Below, piece after piece: positions 1-8,635 of a DNA stretch of 53,647 nt. Position 1 is the stretch's first letter; the number at the start of each line of letters is the position of its first letter. The position numbers and the translations under genes are program-made. The notes beneath the pieces are model-generated. The model was not told the DNA's origin, ran no database searches, and was given only the letters and a program-made list of their open reading frames with translations. The stretch comes from Clostridia bacterium (lineage in GTDB: Bacteria; Bacillota; Clostridia; Oscillospirales; Acutalibacteraceae), in the NCBI GenBank assembly GCA_017537365.1, contig JAFYKZ010000021.1, forward strand, positions 1 through 53,647, written 5' to 3'.

Positions 1-1
1 A

Positions 2-370
2 AAGGAACTTCTTGCACGTCTTCGTGCGCTCGGCAGACGAACTCTTGGTACTACGGACGGAGTTTTATCCTTTGCAGATATTACTCTTGATACAAGCACC
101 CTTGCTTTATCCTGTACTACCAATGGTCAGAGTGTACGGCTCAGTGAAAAAGAATACCGTATCCTTGAATATTTAATTTCAAATAGTGGTCAGATTCTTA
201 CCCGTGAACAGTTGGCTGTGAAAATTTGGGGCTTTGAGAGTGATGCAGAATACAACAATGTAGAAGTGTATATGTCCTTTACTCGAAAGAAACTCAGCTT
301 TATTGAAGCAAAAACCGAAATAAAGGCAGTGCGAGGTATCGGATATGAATTGAGGTGTGACGATGTTTAA
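2..370 (+). CDS. OmpR/PhoB-family response regulator, C-terminal part (5' truncated by window)
   Basis: An open frame runs in from the window edge and ends at a TAA at 368-370. It encodes the linker and the whole winged-helix DNA-binding domain of an OmpR-type regulator. Visible marks are LSEKEYRILEYLI, then ILTREQLAVKIWGF and the final VRGIGYELR, which is the wing and C-terminal strand of this family. The receiver domain with the phospho-acceptor Asp lies upstream of the window. The stop overlaps the start of the histidine kinase, so the two are translated as a pair. Target genes cannot be read from the sequence. Confidence 0.9.
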   Translation, partial: KELLARLRALGRRTLGTTDGVLSFADITLDTSTLALSCTTNGQSVRLSEKEYRILEYLISNSGQILTREQLAVKIWGFESDAEYNNVEVYMSFTRKKLSFIEAKTEIKAVRGIGYELRCDDV

Positions 371-1610
371 GCAATCAAGAAGAAAAATTGTTGCAGCTAT
401 TATGTCTATACTCGTACTTTTATGGGTGGGTACACTTAGCGTAATTTACGCATCGAGTTATTTTGAAATGTCAAAACAAAACGAGCAGATGCTTAAAGCT
501 CACGCTGAAATGTATAGTCTTTCCGGTTCGTTTGATGGAATGATGCCTCCAAGCAGACCTTTCCCCGGTGGCAATCCCGGATCCCCGCCCGATTTTACTG
601 AGTCGCCAATGTTTCAGTTGTCCACTTTCTATACGGTCGCTGTTTCTTATGACGGACAAATCCTTGAAACAAAAAACGAACCGCCAACAGTACATAGCGA
701 TTCCGATTTAGAAGAATTGGCAAAAGATATTATTAAAAGCAACAAAACTAATGGTACTCAAAATAACCTTGCCTATTATAAAACAGATAAAGATGGCTAT
801 ACTCTTGTTGCTTTTAAAGACAATACCGTTATTAACGAAAGCGCAATGACCTTGTTCCGCTATACGCTGCTTTTCGGCGGTCTTGCATTGGTTGTGTTTT
901 TCTTTTTGTCGGTATATTTGGCCAAAAAGATCGTTAATCCGCTTGAGGAAAGTTACCAAAAACAAAAGCAGTTTATTTCCGATGCGGGTCACGAACTGAA
1001 AACCCCCGTGTCCGTTGTAAGTGCAAACGCAGAACTGCTATCCCGTGAAATTGGCGATAATCAGTGGCTACAAAATATTCAGTATGAAAACGAGCGTATG
1101 GGAATGCTCGTAGGACAACTCCTTGACCTTGCTCGTACTGAGAACGTGACACCGCAGATGGAACACATCAATTTGAGCAGATTGGTTGACGGTGAAGCAC
1201 TCCCATTTGAAAGTGTTGCCTTTGAAAAAGGACTCACTTTGAACACAAACATTACAAGCAATATCTGTGTGTTTGGAAATAGCACACAGCTCAAACAAAT
1301 TGTATCAATTCTGCTTGATAACGCTATTCGTCATAGCAAAGAACGAGGTGAAGTGTGGTTGACTTTAACAAAGGAACACGGTTTTGCCAAACTATCCGTA
1401 ATAAATAAAGGTGATGAAATCCCCGAAGAACAACGCGCGAAAATCTTCGAGCGGTTCTACCGTGTGGATACCGCCCGTAATAGCGAAGACAAGCACTACG
1501 GACTCGGTCTCGCCATTGCAAAAGCAATTGCCACTTCCCACAAAGGTCATATTGAGGTGCAATGCTTTAATGGATTTGTAGAGTTCAGCGTGCAAATTTC
1601 TGCACTATAA
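363..1610 (+). CDS. Membrane sensor histidine kinase
   Basis: Sensor kinase partner of the preceding response regulator. The ATG at 363 is preferred over an in-frame GTG at 357 because GAGGTG sits just upstream; it overlaps the regulator stop by 8 bp. There are two membrane spans (about residues 9-31 and 165-188). The extracytoplasmic segment between them includes a Pro/Gly-rich stretch (MMPPSRPFPGG). The kinase core follows directly: H-box DAGHELKTPV (His about 210), N-box LLDNAIRHS, then FYRVDT and the G-box GLGLAIAKAIA. No clear HAMP domain is visible. The stimulus is unknown; location inside a mobile element suggests accessory sensing (antibiotic, peptide or metal), which is inference. 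Confidence 0.92.
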   Translation: MFKQSRRKIVAAIMSILVLLWVGTLSVIYASSYFEMSKQNEQMLKAHAEMYSLSGSFDGMMPPSRPFPGGNPGSPPDFTESPMFQLSTFYTVAVSYDGQILETKNEPPTVHSDSDLEELAKDIIKSNKTNGTQNNLAYYKTDKDGYTLVAFKDNTVINESAMTLFRYTLLFGGLALVVFFFLSVYLAKKIVNPLEESYQKQKQFISDAGHELKTPVSVVSANAELLSREIGDNQWLQNIQYENERMGMLVGQLLDLARTENVTPQMEHINLSRLVDGEALPFESVAFEKGLTLNTNITSNICVFGNSTQLKQIVSILLDNAIRHSKERGEVWLTLTKEHGFAKLSVINKGDEIPEEQRAKIFERFYRVDTARNSEDKHYGLGLAIAKAIATSHKGHIEVQCFNGFVEFSVQISAL

Positions 1611-1673
1611 TCCGTATATTAAAAAATATTTTCAATTTTCAAGAATATTTTGTATATACTTAGCTCGTTATAT

Positions 1674-1710
1674 AATTGAGGGGGTGTTTTAACAGCTTTC
1701 TCAATTTTTT
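1674..1710 (+). terminator. Rho-independent terminator after the two-component pair
   Basis: AATTGAG pairs with CTCAATT and is extended by G-T pairs, followed by a run of six T. It lies 64 bp after the kinase stop. Confidence 0.65.
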
Positions 1711-1730
1711 AAAAATATTCAAAAAAACTC

Positions 1731-1760
1731 TTGACAAACGAACATTTGTTCTGTTATAAT
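1731..1760 (+). promoter_or_regulatory. Sigma-A promoter with embedded LexA (SOS) box
   Basis: TTGACA at 1731-1736 and TATAAT at 1755-1760 are separated by 18 bp. The spacer contains CGAACATTTGTTC (1739-1751), which fits the Gram-positive LexA box CGAAC-N4-GTTC(G). A repressor bound there would block the promoter directly, so the downstream transcript should be induced by DNA damage. Confidence 0.8.
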
Positions 1761-1766
1761 GTAAAA

Positions 1767-1983
1767 TGCTGAATTATCGGCACTTACAACTTAATATGAA
1801 GATGTGTTAAAACATAACATTCGTGGCTTATGCCACCGCCTTCACAAATGCCATTGGACTGTTGGCAGAGAAGGTTGATTATACAGTCCCGTCTTTGAAT
1901 TTCAAAGTCGATACATAGAACATCGGATTTAAGCGAGAGCAGTGCTCCCGCTTATTCGTGCTACCTATGTATCGGCTTTTTTA
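1767..1983 (+). ncRNA. Short structured transcript ending in a terminator (leader RNA or small RNA)
   Basis: The transcript predicted from the LexA-box promoter starts near 1767. At 1909-1918 CGATACATAG pairs perfectly with CTATGTATCG at 1965-1974, followed by a T-rich tract (1977-1987). A nested hairpin (AAGCG...CGCTT, 1931-1953) sits in its loop. A short frame is also open here from 1811 to the TAG at 1916-1918, with GTG at 1823 as the only likely start and no ribosome site. It is either a small RNA, an attenuator, or the decayed end of a gene. I do not recognise the family. Confidence 0.45.
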
Positions 1984-2331
1984 TTTTGTTTTCAAAGAAA
2001 ACACTATACAACATTCTCATTTTAAGAAAGCACCTTGACAACTGAATGACCGTCCGGATGGGATATGATTTTGCGATGATACGAGCGAAACGACGCCGCT
2101 GAAAAAGGGGTTAGGAACGACATTTGGGGAGAAACGGCAAAATGGCTCTTGAGCTGTAAAAGTAGAACTTTTTCAAATAGAAAGAGGTTTTACGATATCC
2201 GCATCGTTTGGAGTGTTTCTATTAAAAAATCCGTATTTTCATCAGGTCTTGAACTGAGGAAAATCGGCCAAAAATGCCTTACTTACAAAAACAAAAAAAA
2301 TCAAGCTATTTTTAGAAAGGAGTGTGAAATT

Positions 2332-2631
2332 GTGAAAACGGGACTTAAGAAATCGCAAAAGACTACGGAGATATTTTTCGATGAAGCGAGTCGGTGGATT
2401 ATGGTGAGAACATATAACACCGATCTCAAAAACAGATTGACCGCCTACGCTAAAAAACATCCTGACTTATGTAGGCTTACCGATGATACAGAGGATGGCG
2501 GTCTTTCCTTTGAAGTTGCGAAAGGGCGGTTTTGTTTTCGGTTGACCGAGCCGTATAGCGATGAGCGACGGGCGGCGGCAAGTGAATTTGCAAAGAAACA
2601 AAACAACCGACTTCGCAACCATAAAGTTTAG
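2332..2631 (+). CDS. Conserved small element protein of unknown function (99 aa)
   Basis: The GTG start at 2332 is chosen because AAAGGAG lies 8-14 bp upstream; the longer upstream frame from 2149 has no ribosome site and does not look protein-like. The product begins MKTGLKKSQKTTEIFF and is rich in charged residues, with no membrane segment, signal peptide or Cys motif. Similar short proteins are familiar to me from Clostridia integrative elements, upstream of mobilization genes, but no function is known. It precedes the oriT-like repeat and the relaxase gene. An accessory role in transfer is possible, but nothing in the sequence proves it. Confidence 0.7.
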   Translation: MKTGLKKSQKTTEIFFDEASRWIMVRTYNTDLKNRLTAYAKKHPDLCRLTDDTEDGGLSFEVAKGRFCFRLTEPYSDERRAAASEFAKKQNNRLRNHKV

Positions 2632-2719
2632 GTGGGGTTCAGGGTGCCCTTTTCAAAGGGCAGTCCTGATGGGGTGTTATCCGCAGATAACGGGGCAACG
2701 CCCCTTCCACCTCGTAGAG

Positions 2720-2792
2720 CCCACTGACATCTTTGCACGGAGTATCCGTGAAAGTGTCATAGTGGGTTACACACTTTGAAAAGGTGTGTAAC
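2720..2792 (+). other. oriT: Probable origin of transfer (oriT), pMV158/MobV type
   Basis: Two inverted repeats lie just upstream of the relaxase gene. The outer repeat pairs CCCACTGACA (2720-2729) with TGTCATAGTGGG (2755-2766) and encloses a perfect CACGGA-GTA-TCCGTG hairpin (2736-2750). The second is GTTACACACTTT (2766-2777) and AAGGTGTGTAAC (2781-2792), with a 3-nt loop and one G-T pair. It closely resembles the ACACACTTTA...TAGTGTGT repeat nicked by MobM of pMV158. Position and MobV partner fit; nicking is inferred. Confidence 0.65.
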
Positions 2793-2836
2793 GAAGAAAA
2801 GAAAAATTACTATAAAAATGAAAGGATGTGATGTAA

Positions 2837-4102
2837 ATGGCAAGACAAAATTATAGCGTTGCAAGGGTAAAAACCCGAACGCAAGAATCGGTCGGCAAGT
2901 TTGAACGGCATATTGAACGTAAGAACGAACACTATGCCAATATGAATGTAGATTTAGAAAGAGTGCCTATGAATGTGCAGTATAAAGGGTGCGGTGAACT
3001 GACCTATAACGAAATGTTACAGAAGTTGGTGGATGAAGGCAAGATTTCTATGCGAGGTCTTAAAAAGGATGCCAAGGTTTACGATGAGCTTATCTTTGAT
3101 ATAAACTCGGAATACTTTGAAGAACATGGCGGGTATGAATTTGCAAAAGCATTTTACGAAGAAGCATATTACTTTGCCGAAAAACTTTACGGAAAGGACA
3201 ACATCCTCTCCGCCGTTATGCACGCTGATGAAATCAACCTCACGCTATCAGATAAATATGGTTATCCCGTTTACCATTACCATATGCACGTTATGGCTTT
3301 GCCCGTTGTGGAGAAAAAGGTGCTTTGGTCAAAGCGATGCAAAGATAAGTCTTTGATTGGCACTGTTAAAGAAATTATCAATCAAATAAGCCACTCAAAG
3401 AAATGGAAATCTCCGCAAAAGCTCAACGAATATGGTGAACCCGAGTTTAACGAAAAAGGAAAGCCGGTACTTGTGCCATCCTACAGTATCCTGCAAGATC
3501 AATTCTACGAGCATATGCAAAAAGCAGGTTTCAGGGATTTTGAAAGAGGTGTGCGTGGCAGCACCGCACAAAATAAAACTGATGCACGTTTTCAAGCCGA
3601 GCAGGATAAAAAGCGCCTTGCGGCAATTCAAGAAAAGATTGAGCAAGCAAATGAGGAACTGTCCACTATCCTCCCCGTTAAGGCAAGCGCCGAGCTCATA
3701 GATAATATGGGCAAGAAAACGCTGACAGGCAAAATTCAAATGTCGGGCGAAGATTATACCTATCTCACCAACTTAGCCAAAGAGTGTCTTGTGAACCGCA
3801 GGGATATATATTTCCTTGAAAGCAGTTTGCGAGGTTACAAAAGCAAACTTGCTGAGGTAAGATCGGAACTTGCGGAACTGAAATCAAAATGCAAACCGTT
3901 TTTAGAAGCATTGACGCTTGCACCGAAGAAAGTTATGGAGTTTATAGAGCGAATCATAAAACCAAGATATAAACCCGTACCTCAGAAAAAAGTGCTTTCC
4001 GATCCGTATGTTTGGAACATTGCAGTTGATCCAAGCAAAATCGCAACACCGCCCGAACAAACAAAACCCAAAAAGAAAAACAAAGGAGGTAGAGATAGAT
4101 GA
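2837..4102 (+). CDS. MobV-family relaxase (plasmid mobilization/recombination protein)
   Basis: Relaxase of 421 aa that would nick the oriT-like repeat just upstream and pilot single-stranded DNA through a conjugation channel supplied by another element. The N-terminal MobV/Pre domain shows an early HIERKNEHYANMN stretch, an acidic mid part, and the metal-binding HYHMHVMALP segment (about residues 150-160). A long charged coiled-coil region (about 250-350) follows, and the tail is lysine-rich. The start ATG follows AAAGGATG. The stop overlaps the next gene by 4 bp (ATGA). No type IV secretion genes are in view, so the element looks mobilizable rather than self-transmissible on present evidence. 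Confidence 0.9.
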   Translation: MARQNYSVARVKTRTQESVGKFERHIERKNEHYANMNVDLERVPMNVQYKGCGELTYNEMLQKLVDEGKISMRGLKKDAKVYDELIFDINSEYFEEHGGYEFAKAFYEEAYYFAEKLYGKDNILSAVMHADEINLTLSDKYGYPVYHYHMHVMALPVVEKKVLWSKRCKDKSLIGTVKEIINQISHSKKWKSPQKLNEYGEPEFNEKGKPVLVPSYSILQDQFYEHMQKAGFRDFERGVRGSTAQNKTDARFQAEQDKKRLAAIQEKIEQANEELSTILPVKASAELIDNMGKKTLTGKIQMSGEDYTYLTNLAKECLVNRRDIYFLESSLRGYKSKLAEVRSELAELKSKCKPFLEALTLAPKKVMEFIERIIKPRYKPVPQKKVLSDPYVWNIAVDPSKIATPPEQTKPKKKNKGGRDR

Positions 4103-4329
4103 CAAACAACGATGATATTTTCAAGATAATCGATGACATTACCGAGCATCTTAAAACGCTGACAAAAGAACAACGCATCGCTTGGTTTAAAAAGAATATG
4201 TATATCGAGCCGTTAAGCTTTACAAAAGAGATTGACGGCACGCTTTACGTGGTCAGAACACTCTTTAAAGAAGATGCCAAAGAGAACATCGCTGAAAAGA
4301 TTCAGCGTATAGTTTTGAAAAAAGAGTAA
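4099..4329 (+). CDS. TnpW-like transposon-encoded small protein
   Basis: Protein of 76 aa translationally coupled to the relaxase (ATGA overlap). The C-terminal half (KEIDGTLYVVRTLFKEDAKE then KIQRIVLKKE) resembles the TnpW family found beside TnpX-type serine recombinases in Tn4451-like elements; the N-terminal helix-rich segment is extra. No catalytic motif is visible. A role as accessory factor for excision or transfer is assumed for the family but not established. Charged residues are distributed throughout and no membrane span is seen. Confidence is moderate because the match covers a short region only. Confidence 0.6.
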   Translation: MTNNDDIFKIIDDITEHLKTLTKEQRIAWFKKNMYIEPLSFTKEIDGTLYVVRTLFKEDAKENIAEKIQRIVLKKE

Positions 4330-4357
4330 AAAAGATTTAATTTATCGCTTTAAAGTG

Positions 4358-6099
<1,742 letters not shown>

Positions 6100-6158
6100 C
6101 CAATAGCTATACCGCAAAACGTATATCAATTATTCAGTTTAGATACAAGAGCCACACC

Positions 6159-6190
6159 TTGGGGCACCTTCCTTACGGAGGGTGCCCCAA
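6159..6190. repeat. Perfect 10-bp inverted repeat downstream of recombinase 1
   Basis: TTGGGGCACC (6159-6168) and GGTGCCCCAA (6181-6190) flank a 12-nt loop. No T-run follows, so it is a weak candidate for a terminator and could be a structural element near a transposon end. Confidence 0.6.
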
Positions 6191-6357
6191 ATGCGGCGCT
6201 ATTATTTTATAAATTTGTAAATCATATTTTAAAGTAATTAAGAAATCAAAAAGAAAGGGCGAGTTGAAATGAAAAGTTTTAAATTAGAGTGCTAACCGCA
6301 AAGTCTGTAGCATAGTATGTATTGTGAAGAAAAATAACAAATGGTGGTGTTTTCGCT

Positions 6358-6516
6358 GTGGACAAGACTAAACTAAAATACAAATTCAATAATCTCAACT
6401 CGGTGGAAGACACCGCCAATATACTTCTTAAGCTTTTTGTTGAGGCTAACAAGCCGATGGTTGAAGAAGTTATAAAAAACAAATTAAAAGAGTTATCAGA
6501 AAGCCATTCCGCATAA
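6358..6516 (+). CDS. Small acidic/lysine-rich protein upstream of recombinase 2 (52 aa)
   Basis: Too short for standard ORF filters. GTG at 6358 starts a frame reading (M)DKTKLKYKFNNLNSVEDTA and ending SESHSA at the TAA 6514-6516. GGTGG lies 11-15 bp upstream, a little far. Similar 45-60 aa proteins with an N-terminal KYKFNNxNS motif accompany recombinase genes in Clostridia elements, as far as I recall; function unknown. Its place just before an integrase makes it a candidate recombination directionality factor, which is inference only. No HTH or metal motif is apparent. Confidence 0.5.
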   Translation: MDKTKLKYKFNNLNSVEDTANILLKLFVEANKPMVEEVIKNKLKELSESHSA

Positions 6517-6601
6517 AGTGGGATGGCTTAAAATAAATTTCTGGACTTGTGAAATAATGTATGATATTGTGTCATTACAAAATAAAAGGAGAAAAAATAA
6601 T

Positions 6602-8137
6602 ATGAACATAGCAGCATATTGCAGAGTATCAACCGAAAAGGAAGACCAATTAAATTCCCTTGAAGCACAGAAAAATTTCTTTCTTGAATACACCGGACGT
6701 CGTGGCGATAATCTTGTGAGATTATATGCGGACGAGGGTATTTCGGGTACGAAAATCAAAAATCGCAAACAGTTTTTAAGAATGATGCAGGATGCAGAGA
6801 TTGGGCTGTTTGATATGGTTGTGGTAAAGGACATATCCCGATTTGCCCGTAACACAGTTGACCTATTGCAAAATATCCGTAGGCTTCGTGAACTCGGCAT
6901 TGAAACACAATTCCTTACTGCTAATATGACAAGTATGGGTAACAGTGAATTTGTGCTTACCGTGTTCGGTGCATTGGCGCAAGAAGAAAGTGCTAACACT
7001 TCTAAGCGTGTAAAATTTGGCAAAAAAATAAATGCAGAAAAGGGGAGAGTTCCAAATCTGGTTTTCGGTTACGATAAAACAATCGGCGATTATTTTAATC
7101 TGACTATAAATAGCGATGAGGCAAAAACAGTACGACAGATTTTTGATTGGTACATAGATGACGGCTACGGGGCTACAAAAATTTCAATAATGCTGAATGA
7201 ACGAGGTATTAGAACAAAGCGAGGTTGCAAATGGACTTCAAATGCAATATGTCGAATACTTGAAAATGAATTATACACAGGTAAAATAATTAACGGAAAA
7301 GAAGAAGTGGCGGATTTCCTTACAGGTAGAAGAGCTACAAAAAGTGAGGAAGAATGGTTTATAACCGAACGCCCCGAGCTTAGAATTATTGATGAAGAAA
7401 CCTTTGAAACGGCAAACAAAATAAAGAAAAACCGAAATCTTATGTTTAAAACCCAAAACAAAAAGCATAGCAATCAGCATTTATTTTCAACCCTTATACG
7501 ATGTAAGGAGTGCGGTTGGTCGTTCAGGAGAACAGTGCGTACATACAAAAACACTTATGTAAAATGGGTGTGCTCAGGGCGAAACGGAAAAGGTGCGGAT
7601 AGTTGTCCTAATGCTGTAACAATAGATGAGGACGAGCTTATAGAGGTTATCGAAAATTATTTTTCAGATATACTATCACACAAAAAGAATGTTATAAGCA
7701 AGATAGTGGATGAGTTTAAAAGGATTTACAAAGCCAAAGACGATAATACGTTAAAGGAAAAAGAACTGAGTCAGGAACTGAACAAGCTGAACCGCAACCG
7801 TCAGAAATATATTGATATGTATACCGATGAGCTTATAACAAGAGAGGAACTGAAGGCTAAAATCGGTAAGGACAAGCGGGAGATAGAAAGACTGCAAAGT
7901 GAACTGAAATTGGTGGAGCAAAACCTGACAAAAGGCGATAAGTTAGAAATTATATTAAATGACACCTTTAAAAAGATTGGGGATGTATGCAATCTCAGAA
8001 ATGTTAATAACACGCAACTAAAGAAAGTGATAGACAGAATTGATGTTGACCACGATGGAAATGTGGAAATACATTTAAAGCTTCTTAAAGAAATAGGGCT
8101 TGACGAAACCGTTCTAATTCACAACGCTTGCACATAA
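6602..8137 (+). CDS. Large serine recombinase whose gene ends in the spoIIID attachment site
   Basis: Protein of 511 aa starting at the ATG 6602 (AAAAGGAG upstream; the longer frame from 6518 lacks a site). The resolvase domain starts MNIAAYCRVSTEKEDQ with nucleophile Ser10 and contains VVKDISRFARN. The recombinase domain covers about 150-260, a zinc ribbon opens CKECGWSFRR and closes with a distal C...C, and a coiled coil runs from about 390 to 460. The stop TAA at 8135-8137 lies within DNA that also reads as spoIIID (His-Lys codons in frame +0), so the 3' end of this gene is made by the integration junction. It is the likely integrase/excisionase for the element in spoIIID. Confidence 0.93.
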   Translation: MNIAAYCRVSTEKEDQLNSLEAQKNFFLEYTGRRGDNLVRLYADEGISGTKIKNRKQFLRMMQDAEIGLFDMVVVKDISRFARNTVDLLQNIRRLRELGIETQFLTANMTSMGNSEFVLTVFGALAQEESANTSKRVKFGKKINAEKGRVPNLVFGYDKTIGDYFNLTINSDEAKTVRQIFDWYIDDGYGATKISIMLNERGIRTKRGCKWTSNAICRILENELYTGKIINGKEEVADFLTGRRATKSEEEWFITERPELRIIDEETFETANKIKKNRNLMFKTQNKKHSNQHLFSTLIRCKECGWSFRRTVRTYKNTYVKWVCSGRNGKGADSCPNAVTIDEDELIEVIENYFSDILSHKKNVISKIVDEFKRIYKAKDDNTLKEKELSQELNKLNRNRQKYIDMYTDELITREELKAKIGKDKREIERLQSELKLVEQNLTKGDKLEIILNDTFKKIGDVCNLRNVNNTQLKKVIDRIDVDHDGNVEIHLKLLKEIGLDETVLIHNACT

Positions 8138-8291
8138 AGATGTTACTGAGAAATTAAGGCGGGATAATCCTCAGCTTTATCGAAAGGTTAAGGCTGTGCT
8201 TGAAAAGAATAAACAGGAAAGGCATATCAGAGGTGGTATGGCTACTAAGCGGAAGTATAAAGGATATTTGGCAGAGGCGGAAAATCTTTAA
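8133..8291 (+). pseudogene. spoIIID: spoIIID 3' fragment (interrupted sporulation regulator)
   Basis: The frame from CAT 8133 to TAA 8289-8291 reads HKDVTEKLRRDNPQLY and then ERHIRGGMATKRKYK. This matches the C-terminal half of SpoIIID (Bacillus subtilis STVHKDLTERLPEINPDL and RHLRGGEATKLKYK). SpoIIID is the small DNA-binding protein that works with sigma-E and sigma-K in the mother cell. The break falls at the end of the HTH recognition helix (VSKSTV|HKD). Upstream of the junction is recombinase sequence, so the first 42 or so residues are missing here and should lie beyond the left end of the window. As it stands the fragment has no start codon or ribosome site and cannot give a functional protein. 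Confidence 0.88.
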
Positions 8292-8298
8292 AAAACTA

Positions 8299-8327
8299 TT
8301 GACAATGCTTTTTATGAGTGATATAAT
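8299..8327 (+). promoter_or_regulatory. Sigma-A promoter for T-box leader 1
   Basis: TTGACA (8299-8304), 17-bp spacer, TATAAT (8322-8327). It starts 8 bp after the spoIIID stop and drives the T-box leader. Confidence 0.85.
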
Positions 8328-8344
8328 ACATAAAAATCATTAAA

Positions 8345-8605
8345 ATTTTAAAGGCTTTGACGAAGACGGTTTGAAATCTATGTTTTTAGAGAGTCGGTGG
8401 CTGGTGAAAACCGATAGCATTATTTCTTTATACCCATCACTTCTGAGCTGGTAGGCTGAACTTTTAGTAGGTCTTCCCGTGCGGCTTGCGTAAAGGCATA
8501 AGAGTTGTTAGACTCTGAGTGGCGGTTTAAAACTGCAATTTGAGTGGTACCGCGGATGTAATTTCACATTCGTCTCAAAGAAATTTGAGACGAATGTTTT
8601 TTTTA
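8345..8605 (+). promoter_or_regulatory. T-box riboswitch, apparent isoleucine (ATC) specifier
   Basis: Stem I carries GACGAAG, the AGAGAG...GGTGAAAACC distal part and the CTTCTGAG strand. The triplet before the conserved purine and CTTCTGAG is ATC (8436-8438), an isoleucine codon. The T-box sequence TGGTACCGCG is at 8545-8554. The terminator is CATTCGTCTCAAA (8567-8579) with TTTGAGACGAATG (8584-8596), followed by eight T. Uncharged tRNA-Ile should allow read-through into the acyl-CoA synthetase gene. Confidence 0.9.
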
Positions 8606-8635
8606 TTTTAATAACCGGAAAAGGAGATGTAGAAA

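Noticed and set aside
1796-1810. Four-codon leader MKMC before the structured RNA
   Set aside because: Too short and without a ribosome site; could be chance.
2149-2331. N-terminal extension of the 99-aa element protein
   Set aside because: No ribosome site, composition unlike the rest; GTG 2332 has a strong site.
6324-6371. 15-codon frame (GTG) reading KKNNKWWCFRCGQD
   Set aside because: Has a CxxC pair like small zinc peptides but no ribosome site and overlaps the better 6358 start; too short to support.
6517-6601. Sigma-E or sigma-K promoter before recombinase 2
   Set aside because: Searched for because of the spoIIID context; only loose partial matches with wrong spacing were found.
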